NCBI RefSeq assembly: GCF_030698175.1
Contig: NZ_JAUYNT010000010.1
Location: forward strand, 140,319-204,318
Direction: 5' to 3'
Length of the DNA: 64,000 nt
From: Pseudomonas sp.
GTDB taxonomy: Bacteria; Pseudomonadota; Gammaproteobacteria; Pseudomonadales; Pseudomonadaceae
The notes beneath the pieces are model-generated. The model did no database searches and was not told where the DNA came from. It worked only from the letters and a program-made list of their open reading frames with translations. A program made the translations under genes and the position numbers. Positions 54,056-63,379 of this stretch are shown here, piece after piece (position 1 is the first letter of the stretch; every line of letters starts with the position of its first letter).

Positions 54056-57000
54056 TTACTGCCAGTTGGCGGCGATCACACTGTCCAGCGCCGCATGGTA
54101 GTTGGATGGCAGGTTGGCTTGCCCCGCAGCCGGCGGTGCAAAGGCTGCCATAGCGTTAACCAAGTTAGCCACTTGCGCATCGTTCAAGGCCAAGCCATCG
54201 CTGGCAAGAATCTGCTCAACGTGATTATCCGCACCCAGGTTCCAGTTGCTGACACTGACCTTGTCGCCAGTACCAATCACACTGATCTCAAGGTTGTTGC
54301 CAACCGAACGGAACCACAGCTGGTCGTGATTGACGCCCGAGAAAGTCAGCGTGTCGTGATTGCCAACAACCGCATCATTCTCAGTGATTTTGTCTTTTCC
54401 ATCGCCGCGAGCAAACAGATAAGTATCGTTGCCAAGTCCACCGTACAGACTGTCGCTACCCAAACCACCGCTGAGGATGTTGGCCGCGACGTTACCCTTC
54501 AGAGTGTTGGCCAGTTCATTGCCTGTGGCGTTGATCTCAGCCGTGTCGATCAGAGTCAGTTTCTCGACATTGGCCGTCAGGCTGTAGCTCACCGACGCTT
54601 TCACCGTATCGGTGCCTTCGACTGCACTCTCAGCAACCAGATCGCCGGTGTTATCCACCACATAGGTGTCGTTACCCAGACCGCCGATTAAGGTATCGGC
54701 GCCGGCCTTGCCATCCAGCACATCATCCCCGGCGTTGCCCGTCAGGATGTTGGCTGCAACGTTGCCATATAGGCTGTTGTTTTCGCCGTTGCCGGTAGCA
54801 TTGATGGCCGCAGTACCTAGCAGTATGAGTTTTTCCGTATGCCCCACTAAGCTGTAGCTGATATAGCTCTTTACGGTATCAATACCGCCGCCAAGCTGCT
54901 CATCAATATCATCGCCCTCGTTGTCAACGACATAAATATCATTACCGACGCCGCCGTCCATATGATCCACGCCCTTACCACCATTCAGGGTGTCGTTACC
55001 GCCAGCGCCATACAAATAGTCATTACCGGCACCTCCGGCCAGGCTATTGTTAGCCTCGTTGCCGAACAACGTATTATCTCCGGCGTTGCCTGTGCCATTA
55101 ATAGCGGCATCGCCAAGCAACTGAAGCCTTTCAGTATTAACACTGAGGCTGTAGCTTACAGATGAACGGACGGCATCACTTCCTTCGTCATTCTTATCAA
55201 TGACCACATCTGCGGCATCATCAACATCATAAGTGTCATCACCGAGACCGCCTACCAAAGTGTCTGCCCCGGCCTCGCCAGAGAGGAGGTCATCCCCGGC
55301 GCCACCTAACAGAAAGTCATCCACTTCGCTTCCCATGAGGGTGTCATTTCCGTGCATGCCTTGCAGCGGTAATAAAAGGTGTCCTTGAGAATCAGTATCC
55401 CTACCGGCGTACAACAGCTGGCCGACGTGAGAGATATCCGGCATCGCCTCCAATCCTGCGTGAGCCAGCAATTGCTCTAGGGTTAAGAGAGAGCCATCGG
55501 AAAAGCGATAAAGCTCAACACCAAACCCAGCGGTGCTACCTTGCGCGGGCATGACGACACGAATCATCTGCTCGGTACCCCACGAAATATCGAGTGTTAC
55601 GCAGGCTCTATCCGAACGGTTAGCGACGGCATCTATGTCTCCGGAGAAATAAGGCCTAAAGGTGTGATAGTTATTTTCAGTATCCGCCGAAAACCACTCG
55701 GGATTCGCGGTATTCACTTCGGCTTGAGTGCTCCCCCAGGCAAGCTGAATAGCACTTAGTGCGACACCCTCAGGCAAAACAATTTCATCTCTAAAGGCGC
55801 TATCATTGACAGTCGCATACCCATAAACACCGTCGGAAACTGCATGCTCTGGCAGCGGAATATCATTAACTATATCGACACCATCTCCAAGCATAAATAC
55901 ATAAGTATCCTTGCCAGTGCCGCCACTCAAAAGATCATTACCTTGTCCGCCGACGATTATATCGCCCGCACTACTACCGGCGACAGTATCATCACCCATG
56001 CCACCATCTACAAAAATACCTAAATCCGACCAATCACCCTCCCCCCTAACCAGATCATCTCCACTGCCGCCATGAAATATATTGCCATCTACAATATAGT
56101 AACTGCCACCTTGCTCGCCAGAGGATGTCACCTTGTGTTGAACAACAGTATTAACGTAAGTTTTGGTATGGGTTCTGCCGGTAGATGAAAACCCGCTGCC
56201 GGATAGATCACCGCTCACACTCCCCCAAACAAGCACAGTATTAAGGAGCGAATAATCAACACTAGAATACATGTATGACATATATTCCGGCGAGTCATTG
56301 CCCGCGCGACCGAATGCAGCAGACATTCGATTATATTCATCCATGGAGTAAAAAGATGAGTTGTCATTGCCACCAGAAAACGACATCGGCGCCCCGCTGG
56401 ACGAACCGCTAAGTGTCTGCTTTGAAGATGTTTCACTACGCGACGTCGAAGTCTCATCTGTTGCGATCCGGGCACCACCCCAGACAAAACTTCCGTAATT
56501 ATAAATACTAAGGCCATTACTTGCATCTGAAGATGGAATCGATTCATTTTTAAACTGAATACTATAGGCGCGATCGTACTCCCACGAACTACCTGTATTA
56601 CCATTACGGGGATTACTACTTTCATAAAAATGATAAAGACCGTCATTTCCCAGCGTAGCCCCATCACGAAGCCACTTATCACCGGTATCACGCTTGACCT
56701 GTCGCTCGAATGTGCGCTCCCAGAAGCCAATATCCTTTCCCGGGTTGGCCAACAAATCAGCAAGGAACGAGTCCATGACCTGTTCTACCCCGGCCCCATC
56801 GACAACTCGCCAGTTTAAACCTGCGGTGTAATAACCCTCGATTTTTACGCTATGACTGCCATCTTTATGCTCAATCAGTAAATCATCGCCATCACGCCGC
56901 CCCAACAAGTCAGCGTTAGCAAAGGTGTCCGTAAGGCGCAAAACAGAACGCTCGCCCTGAACGTCTCGAATAAGGTCTTGACCCAGCTCGTCCTCAAATA

Positions 57001-60000
57001 AATAGCTGTCCGCGCCGTTACCGCCCTCCAGCGTATCGTTACCTGCCCCGCCGCCGAGGCGATCATCACCCAGACCTCCACGTAGAACATCATTGCCGGC
57101 GCCACCCCCAAGCACATCATTGCCAGCGCCGGCCTCTAAAAGATCATCCTCAAGGCCACCGTTCAGGTCATCATTCCCATCCCCGCCAAGCAGCAGATCA
57201 CTGCCAACCCCGCCGAGCAACGTATCGTCACCGGCACCGCCATCTAGCGAGTCATTTCCGACGGCGCCAGACAGCTTATCGTTATCGGCGAAACCTACGA
57301 TGGCATCCGCGCCAAGCCCACCGACCAATGCGTCGGCGCCATCACTGCCAGACAGCGGCCCACCAGCATCAGACGCAAATAGAGTCAGTCCGCCAACGGC
57401 GCGATGCACCTCGCTGCTCGTCATGCGGCTACCATCGGCGAATTCAAAACTCGAGATAGAACCGGTTAAGCCGCCGCGAATATAAAGATGACCGCCAGCA
57501 TAATGGACGGCCAGATAAGAGGTGCCATCCGATGCCGATGTCCGCCTAAAGCTCAGTGAATCACGACTGATGCCAGCGCCAAACACCACCGTGTTCTGGC
57601 CTTGAGCATCCGTCAGTACGTCGTTACCAGCATTGCCCACAAAGTAGTAACGATCATCCCCGTCCCCACCCTGCAAAAAGTCATCGCCCGCTCCGCCGCT
57701 AAGCGTATCGTGGCCCGCGCCCCCCCACAGCGTGTCCGCACCATCTTCGCCGCTAAGAGTGTCGGCGTCGTCCCCTGCGTCCAGATAGTCCGCTGCGCTG
57801 CCACCCAGTAACGTATCGTTGCCAGCGCCACCCCATAGTGTGTCCGCGCCATCTTGGCCGCTCAGGCTGTCGGCTCCGTTCTCACCACTTAGGGAGTCCG
57901 CGCCGCTCCCGCCCAGCAACGTATCCACCCCCGCACCGCCCCATAAGGTGTCATTGTCCGCACCACCATCCAAGTAATCATTACCCTGATAGGCTGCGCT
58001 CAAGGCATCGTTGTCAGCCTGTAAATAGTCATCCCCGGCACCGCCAAACAAGCTATCGCTGCCGCCCTGACCATAAAGGCTGTCATTACCCGCGCCGCCA
58101 TCTAGCAAGTCTGCGCCATGCCAGCGACCATCCAGGGCGAGATAATCCCCCTCTAAGCCGTCCGCACCATCGCCGCCGTACAGCGAGTCATTACCGCCCA
58201 TGCCATAGAGGGTGTCATTTTGAGTGCCGCCATCCAGCCAGTCATTACCGTGGAACTCAGCGGGCGTGGACCTATCATCGCCAAACAATAAATCTTGCCC
58301 TTCACCGCCAAGCAATTGGTCATGTCCGCCATTACCGAAAAGCTGATCGGGACCATTACCTCCGACCAGAAGATCATTGCCATGTGAGCCTCCGGGGCGC
58401 TGGGCATAGCGCCATAGTTCACATACAGCATCGAACCCATCACCCACCAAATTATCGCCATCATCACCGCCGACTAGAGTGTCATTACCCTCATCGCCAT
58501 ATAGAAAATCCATGCCGGAATTGCCTTCGACATAGTCATTGCCATTACCAGTAGCGACAACGTCATTCCCTGCTCCAGCGAAGACAAAATCATTGCCGTC
58601 ATCGCGATCAACACCAGCGGCCGATGACACTTCAGTTATTAAAATCTTGTCATTTCCGATATCAGCAAAAGAACGCACAGCATATAAATCAGGCTGAATA
58701 TGATGGGTGGATGCATCCGTAAATATATAATCATCGCCACCGCCGGCCACTACGGTATCTGCGCCATTCCCTCCAAAGAAACAGTCGCTGCCGGCAGAAC
58801 CTATCAGTGCGTCATCACCAAGACCGCCATCGAGCCAGTCGCCGGTTATTCCACCAATAATAGCCGGTGGATTAGCCGGGCCTTCGCTTGTAGCATTATA
58901 GGCATAAATTAAATCATCACCGGCAAAGCCGTAGAGTCGATCTATCCCAGCAAAGCCCAGAATTTTATCGTCCTGAGTTCCTCTTTCGTCAGACTTATTG
59001 AAATAATCAGACTGATCGGTCCCAGGTATAATTGAAGCAAAAGTCTTATCGGAAAATGGAAGGCTATTATTTTGCGTAAACGTCAAGCCAAAGGCGCCAG
59101 TTTTATAGTTTTCAATCAGCACGCTGTCGTTATCGCCATACGACACCAGCAAGTCATTACCGGAGCGTATAAATTTTACTTTCTCATCTGTACTTATCCA
59201 CCCCTCGGCACCTTGAACCATTTGTTTGGCGGCAGTGTACTGGACGCCATTAATCCAAAGACTGTCGAGTCCGGCGGCATCTTTAATAATGTCAAAGCCG
59301 TCGCCGGTGACGAACTCATAACGGTCGTTACCAATGCCGCCGTTGAGGATGTCGTTGCCTTTACCGCCGATCAGGATGTCGTTGCCGGACATGCCGAGCA
59401 GGGTGTCGCTGTCTGCACCGCCGTCGAGGTTGTCGTTGCCGGTACCGCCTTCGAGATAGTCGTTGCCGGCCAAACCACTGAGGTTATCGTTGCCACCCAT
59501 GCCGTAGAGGCGGTCGTTGCCAATTTGGCCTTCGAGCGTATCCACCGCATCGCCACCGAAATACACGCGATGAACCAGTGGCTGAAATGCCACCAAAGGA
59601 TCGGGAAGAACCAATACCTCTTGATCAGAAGCGAAATCTCGGTATTCGAAGCCATCCTTGGCGGCAAAATCTGTCAGCACCTGATCATTATCAAGAAACC
59701 CCCTTTCGATTAAGTGCGACAACATTCCTGCGCGGTCGGTGAGCCATTGCTGGGTGACTTGCCCAGTGCCTGTTTGAGGGTCATACAAAGCCAGCCGACT
59801 TACTGCATCGTCCGGTAAGTGGCCACCGGTCACGGCGAATGGGTTTAGCTGCTCAAGCGCATAGCGATAACCGAGACCATTCGGGCCGGCGTCCTCAGCC
59901 AATGACTTGATCGCATCGGGCGACAGGCTCACCAAGCTGTATAAATGCGCTTGCGGCAAATGAGGCAGTTGGTTTTGCATTTCAATCAGCCGATCAAACA

Positions 60001-61183
60001 GCTGACTGCGGATGCTGAAATTACCTGCGGCCAACATATCAGCGGTCGTGCGCGACAGTGTGATAGCACTGCCTACCAGCTGGATGTACAACTTCTCGAC
60101 GGCGGTTTCCAGCACCGCGTCCGCCGGACATGACAACGCATCCAGCATCGCCCCTGTATCCAGGTCGCTCAGCGACGGATTGAGCCGCGCCATAAAGGCT
60201 TGTACCGCCAGGCTGTCCATCATATGGCCGACGTCATGGCTGACATTTTCGGTGGATATATAGTGCTCCTGGCTAAACGGTTGCCCGGTGACATCGCCGG
60301 AAATTTCGTCATAGTCATCGCCGCTGAGCAGATCCTCGGCCTCGAGGGTGTGCACCCGTGGCGCGATGCTCTCGACTGGAATCGGTTGCGCACCATAAGG
60401 CTGCAGCAAGGCCAGAAATTGGTCGGCGCCACCGTCTTTGAAAGCCAGGAGACTGGTGGGCGGATTGAAGCCCGGCGCATTGAAGGTGTAAGCCTCGGTA
60501 AACAGATCCGGGAACAGCGCCACCGCCACCGCCGCGAGATGCCCGCCTAGACTGTGGCCGGTGACAGTCAGTTTCTCGCCTGGGCTGATCAAGCCACGCC
60601 CCGTACCTCTCATGTCAGATTCCAGCCAGAGACTGCTTGGATGGGGAGGTAGGCTCAATCTCACCGAATCGGCGCCGCCGCTGTCGGGGCCTTCCTTCAC
60701 AGTTAGATGCAGCACCGACTGCCCCAGTGGCGCGCGCAGCTCTTGGACATAGTTGAACAGGTCAACCACCTGCTTAAATGCGATACCCCATAACCCGATT
60801 TCGTGGACATCCGCCTCAAGGAGATCAGCATCTGTCTGTCCTGGCCCACTCGGCTCTGTTCCGGCAATGGCCAGTACCTTGCCGTAAGTGGCATTCTCCA
60901 GCAGCATCCCGGCGAAACCGCTGGCGGCGCTATGACCCGTTTCAGGATGCGACAGGTAATAGGGGTCGAGAAGGGACCAGCGGCCGGTGATGTCTGCATC
61001 AGTGTCAGGATCAAACATTTGACTGCCGAGAGCGGTCGGAATACGTTCTGTAGCACCTGGATTGTTCTTTGTTGCCGCAACACCAACAATCTCCTTGATA
61101 TTTTCAGGATTGGAACTTGCACTCAGATCAACATAAGAGAAAGTTGCCAGCTTGGCGTAATCATATATTGCTTGAATATTCAT
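54056..61183 (-). CDS. Giant RTX protein with N-terminal lipase-like domain
   Basis: 2375 residues, no Sec signal. Residues 1-~360 form an alpha/beta-hydrolase of the lipase_3 type: nucleophile Ser211 in TVTGHSLGGHLAAV, likely His in ENVSHDVGHMMD. Calcium-binding GGxGxDxLx blocks fill ~538-625, ~735-1210 and ~1240-1400. A non-RTX, lower-GC insert lies at ~1470-1700 and another at ~1770-1940. Three ~95-residue repeats (VSYSL...LLGxAAINxTGN) follow at ~2000-2270. The end (SGVNHDQLWFRSVGNNLEIS...AAFAPPAAGQANLPSNYH) is the C-terminal region typical of type I-secreted RTX proteins. Secreted via an HlyBD-type exporter; ATG overlaps the upstream gene stop (ATGA). Confidence 0.93.
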   Translation of the reverse strand: MNIQAIYDYAKLATFSYVDLSASSNPENIKEIVGVAATKNNPGATERIPTALGSQMFDPDTDADITGRWSLLDPYYLSHPETGHSAASGFAGMLLENATYGKVLAIAGTEPSGPGQTDADLLEADVHEIGLWGIAFKQVVDLFNYVQELRAPLGQSVLHLTVKEGPDSGGADSVRLSLPPHPSSLWLESDMRGTGRGLISPGEKLTVTGHSLGGHLAAVAVALFPDLFTEAYTFNAPGFNPPTSLLAFKDGGADQFLALLQPYGAQPIPVESIAPRVHTLEAEDLLSGDDYDEISGDVTGQPFSQEHYISTENVSHDVGHMMDSLAVQAFMARLNPSLSDLDTGAMLDALSCPADAVLETAVEKLYIQLVGSAITLSRTTADMLAAGNFSIRSQLFDRLIEMQNQLPHLPQAHLYSLVSLSPDAIKSLAEDAGPNGLGYRYALEQLNPFAVTGGHLPDDAVSRLALYDPQTGTGQVTQQWLTDRAGMLSHLIERGFLDNDQVLTDFAAKDGFEYRDFASDQEVLVLPDPLVAFQPLVHRVYFGGDAVDTLEGQIGNDRLYGMGGNDNLSGLAGNDYLEGGTGNDNLDGGADSDTLLGMSGNDILIGGKGNDILNGGIGNDRYEFVTGDGFDIIKDAAGLDSLWINGVQYTAAKQMVQGAEGWISTDEKVKFIRSGNDLLVSYGDNDSVLIENYKTGAFGLTFTQNNSLPFSDKTFASIIPGTDQSDYFNKSDERGTQDDKILGFAGIDRLYGFAGDDLIYAYNATSEGPANPPAIIGGITGDWLDGGLGDDALIGSAGSDCFFGGNGADTVVAGGGDDYIFTDASTHHIQPDLYAVRSFADIGNDKILITEVSSAAGVDRDDGNDFVFAGAGNDVVATGNGNDYVEGNSGMDFLYGDEGNDTLVGGDDGDNLVGDGFDAVCELWRYAQRPGGSHGNDLLVGGNGPDQLFGNGGHDQLLGGEGQDLLFGDDRSTPAEFHGNDWLDGGTQNDTLYGMGGNDSLYGGDGADGLEGDYLALDGRWHGADLLDGGAGNDSLYGQGGSDSLFGGAGDDYLQADNDALSAAYQGNDYLDGGADNDTLWGGAGVDTLLGGSGADSLSGENGADSLSGQDGADTLWGGAGNDTLLGGSAADYLDAGDDADTLSGEDGADTLWGGAGHDTLSGGAGDDFLQGGDGDDRYYFVGNAGNDVLTDAQGQNTVVFGAGISRDSLSFRRTSASDGTSYLAVHYAGGHLYIRGGLTGSISSFEFADGSRMTSSEVHRAVGGLTLFASDAGGPLSGSDGADALVGGLGADAIVGFADNDKLSGAVGNDSLDGGAGDDTLLGGVGSDLLLGGDGNDDLNGGLEDDLLEAGAGNDVLGGGAGNDVLRGGLGDDRLGGGAGNDTLEGGNGADSYLFEDELGQDLIRDVQGERSVLRLTDTFANADLLGRRDGDDLLIEHKDGSHSVKIEGYYTAGLNWRVVDGAGVEQVMDSFLADLLANPGKDIGFWERTFERQVKRDTGDKWLRDGATLGNDGLYHFYESSNPRNGNTGSSWEYDRAYSIQFKNESIPSSDASNGLSIYNYGSFVWGGARIATDETSTSRSETSSKQTLSGSSSGAPMSFSGGNDNSSFYSMDEYNRMSAAFGRAGNDSPEYMSYMYSSVDYSLLNTVLVWGSVSGDLSGSGFSSTGRTHTKTYVNTVVQHKVTSSGEQGGSYYIVDGNIFHGGSGDDLVRGEGDWSDLGIFVDGGMGDDTVAGSSAGDIIVGGQGNDLLSGGTGKDTYVFMLGDGVDIVNDIPLPEHAVSDGVYGYATVNDSAFRDEIVLPEGVALSAIQLAWGSTQAEVNTANPEWFSADTENNYHTFRPYFSGDIDAVANRSDRACVTLDISWGTEQMIRVVMPAQGSTAGFGVELYRFSDGSLLTLEQLLAHAGLEAMPDISHVGQLLYAGRDTDSQGHLLLPLQGMHGNDTLMGSEVDDFLLGGAGDDLLSGEAGADTLVGGLGDDTYDVDDAADVVIDKNDEGSDAVRSSVSYSLSVNTERLQLLGDAAINGTGNAGDNTLFGNEANNSLAGGAGNDYLYGAGGNDTLNGGKGVDHMDGGVGNDIYVVDNEGDDIDEQLGGGIDTVKSYISYSLVGHTEKLILLGTAAINATGNGENNSLYGNVAANILTGNAGDDVLDGKAGADTLIGGLGNDTYVVDNTGDLVAESAVEGTDTVKASVSYSLTANVEKLTLIDTAEINATGNELANTLKGNVAANILSGGLGSDSLYGGLGNDTYLFARGDGKDKITENDAVVGNHDTLTFSGVNHDQLWFRSVGNNLEISVIGTGDKVSVSNWNLGADNHVEQILASDGLALNDAQVANLVNAMAAFAPPAAGQANLPSNYHAALDSVIAANWQ

Positions 61184-61863
61184 TTATCCAGATCCTTTGG
61201 AATTAAAATTTTATCAATAGACTCGTACATAAACGGCCTTGAATAGCAGGACCCAATAGAGTTATCGATTAGCGCAGCTATTTTTCTATCAAGCCAACCA
61301 CTCCAGGCCGCATATGAAATTTCTTCTGCAAGTATTTCACCTGATTTTCTGCTTCTAATAACCTCATGCTGTGAAACTGAGACCCCATTAGCGATATCTC
61401 GCTGATCAAAGGCAAGAACGATGTTTTCCCATTCCGCTGCAGGCTCAGATATCCGACTTTTAACTATCTCACCATTAATTCTCTCCAAATGAGTCACTGG
61501 TATCCCTGGCTGACTAAACTCAACGAAAGAATATTTATATTTCCGCAGATCTACTGCAGGTGTTCCGCGAGCAAAATACCCATCCACCTCAACCGCTCGA
61601 TTAACATGCAAGCCAACCTTTCCGCACATTTTTGCCATATTTATCGAGTTAACCGTCACGTCACCCAATGGCACGGCGTAGGCAATGATTAGGTAAGCCA
61701 ACAGGGCGGGCGCCTTCTTGTGCCAAGGCAATCTACGCGTCACCAAAAACAACAGCCCAGCCAGCACAATTGGCAAATACACAAACAGCAATAATGGCTT
61801 GGCCAAACCAATATAGAACTTGAAATTGGCCCACTGCTCCAGCGTCAATCCAAAAATCGTCAT
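61180..61863 (-). CDS. Membrane protein coupled to the RTX gene, unknown function
   Basis: 227 residues from ATG 61863. Two membrane helices near the N-terminus (LAKPLLLFVYLPIVLAGLLFLV and APALLAYLIIAYAVPLGDV), then a ~150-residue soluble domain probably in the periplasm. No family recognised. DNA is clearly AT-richer than the backbone. The stop overlaps the RTX start, so the two are made in step; candidate roles are immunity to the lipase-like domain, a foldase, or regulation, none shown. Confidence 0.8.
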   Translation of the reverse strand: MTIFGLTLEQWANFKFYIGLAKPLLLFVYLPIVLAGLLFLVTRRLPWHKKAPALLAYLIIAYAVPLGDVTVNSINMAKMCGKVGLHVNRAVEVDGYFARGTPAVDLRKYKYSFVEFSQPGIPVTHLERINGEIVKSRISEPAAEWENIVLAFDQRDIANGVSVSQHEVIRSRKSGEILAEEISYAAWSGWLDRKIAALIDNSIGSCYSRPFMYESIDKILIPKDLDK

Positions 61864-62020
61864 ACCCACCCCTCAATCAAGTAACTATATTTATGCTTAT
61901 ACTCCGGCGGCCGAACTGGACCATCTGCAGCGCAGCGAGATAACGTTATATTCCAGCAGCACATCATGTACACATTCCTCTCCATATAATTAAATTCTCA
62001 TCTGCGGCAACAAAATCAGC

Positions 62021-63298
62021 TCAGCTATATCGTGCTTGCTGCGCGCACGACAAATCAAAATCTTCAACAGCTGGCGCAGGTTTCACCCGCCCGCCAAAGC
62101 TGCCGCCCATAATCAATTGCTGATAATTATTTAATCCTTGGCTCAGCGAAAACTGCTGAGCGCTGCGCCAAGCGTTTTGCGTGCAAGCACTAAAATCCGA
62201 TTTAGTATTCAGTGCGGTGATTAACGTCTCACTCAACTTGGCGGAATCAAAGAAATCCACCAGCAAACCATTGTGCCCATGCTGAATCACCTCGCGTACC
62301 GGCGCAGTATCCGAGCCAATAATCAGGCAACCACTGGCCATGGCCTCCAGCAACGACCAGGACAACACGAAGGGATAGGTCAGGTAGACATGCGCCGCCG
62401 AGACTTGCAGCACTTTCTTGTAAGTTGCATAGGGCACCTTGCCGAGAAAGTGCACGCGGTTTAAATCCAGCGGGCTTTCTGCCAGCAACTTAGTGCGCCA
62501 GTTGGGCGCATCTTTGGGCTGGCTGCCGTAACTGACACCATCGCCACCGACTATCACTACCTGGCAAGTCGGGTGCTGTTTGAGCAACTGCGGCAAGGCG
62601 CGCATAAAGCTGTGAAAGCCGCGATACGGCTCCAGATTGCGGGCCACGTAGGTGACTATGGGCATCCCGGCGCGCAGTACCGTGCCATTGGGCAGTTGCA
62701 AAGTAGCCTGTGGGTCGGGCCCTAGCGCGGCGGTGTCGATGCCTTCGTGAATGACCTGGATTTTGTCCCGGTACGCCGCTGGATGCAGGCTGTGCTGCCA
62801 ATGGGTGGGGGTGATGGCCTGATCGCAGTTTTCCAGGTTGAGCAGGTGCAAGGCATTGCGTGAACGGATACGCGCTGCATCATTCACATCCAGCGGAAAC
62901 TCCGGATCGAAGTTCGCATCGGCCCCGTGCGAGTGGTAGTAGAACTCGCAAAAGTGAATCAGCCTGGTATCCGGGAACGCCTCTTTGGCATACAGCGTCT
63001 CGCCCCAGCCGGGATGCGCGACTATCACATCGGGTCGGTAGCCTTTGCGCTTGAGGCCTAGCAGCAGACGCAAGACTTCCTGGCCATGCAGCACGGCGTC
63101 TTCAAAGGTGCGCACATAGGGGTGGGTGCCAGCGTTGGCTGAACGATGCGGCTTATAGCGCAACAGCCGCACGCCGGGCAGCCCCGGCGCGGTATCGCGG
63201 CCGATGGCCAATACCTCGACACCCGGCTGTTGGGCCAGATGCTGGGCAATATGCTTGAACTGTCCGGGGAAGTTCTGGTGGATAAACAGCACTTTCAT
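62021..63298 (-). CDS. Family 4 glycosyltransferase
   Basis: 425 residues, GT-B fold. Start MKVLFIHQNFPGQFKHIAQH; acceptor domain VIVAHPGWGETLYAKEAFPD; donor domain VTYVARNLEPYRGFHSFMRAL, VVIVGGDGVSYG and the E-X7-E region SWSLLEAMASGCLIIGSDTA. The sugar and acceptor are unknown. It stands between the HlyD-type adaptor and the RTX gene on the same strand, so it may glycosylate the RTX protein or a surface glycan. About 150 gene-free bases separate it from the membrane-protein gene. Confidence 0.9.
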   Translation of the reverse strand: MKVLFIHQNFPGQFKHIAQHLAQQPGVEVLAIGRDTAPGLPGVRLLRYKPHRSANAGTHPYVRTFEDAVLHGQEVLRLLLGLKRKGYRPDVIVAHPGWGETLYAKEAFPDTRLIHFCEFYYHSHGADANFDPEFPLDVNDAARIRSRNALHLLNLENCDQAITPTHWQHSLHPAAYRDKIQVIHEGIDTAALGPDPQATLQLPNGTVLRAGMPIVTYVARNLEPYRGFHSFMRALPQLLKQHPTCQVVIVGGDGVSYGSQPKDAPNWRTKLLAESPLDLNRVHFLGKVPYATYKKVLQVSAAHVYLTYPFVLSWSLLEAMASGCLIIGSDTAPVREVIQHGHNGLLVDFFDSAKLSETLITALNTKSDFSACTQNAWRSAQQFSLSQGLNNYQQLIMGGSFGGRVKPAPAVEDFDLSCAQQARYS

Positions 63299-63344
63299 CT
63301 GGATGCTTCCTGCTTCCCTGTTGCACGGTTTTATCGTGTCTGTT

Positions 63345-63376
63345 GTTGGGTTACGCCTGCGGCTAACCCAACCTAC
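63345..63376. repeat. Short palindrome GTTGGGTTA...TAACCCAAC
   Basis: 32 bases, arms GTTGGGTTACGC and GGCTAACCCAACCTAC; the compact form of the repeat family seen at 44586, between the HlyD-type gene and the glycosyltransferase. Confidence 0.8.
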
Positions 63377-63379
63377 GAC

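Noticed and set aside
54056..59600. Dense short DNA repeats that could be mistaken for a CRISPR or satellite array
   Set aside because: They follow the codons of the RTX nonapeptides, vary in length and sequence, and lack uniform repeats and spacers.
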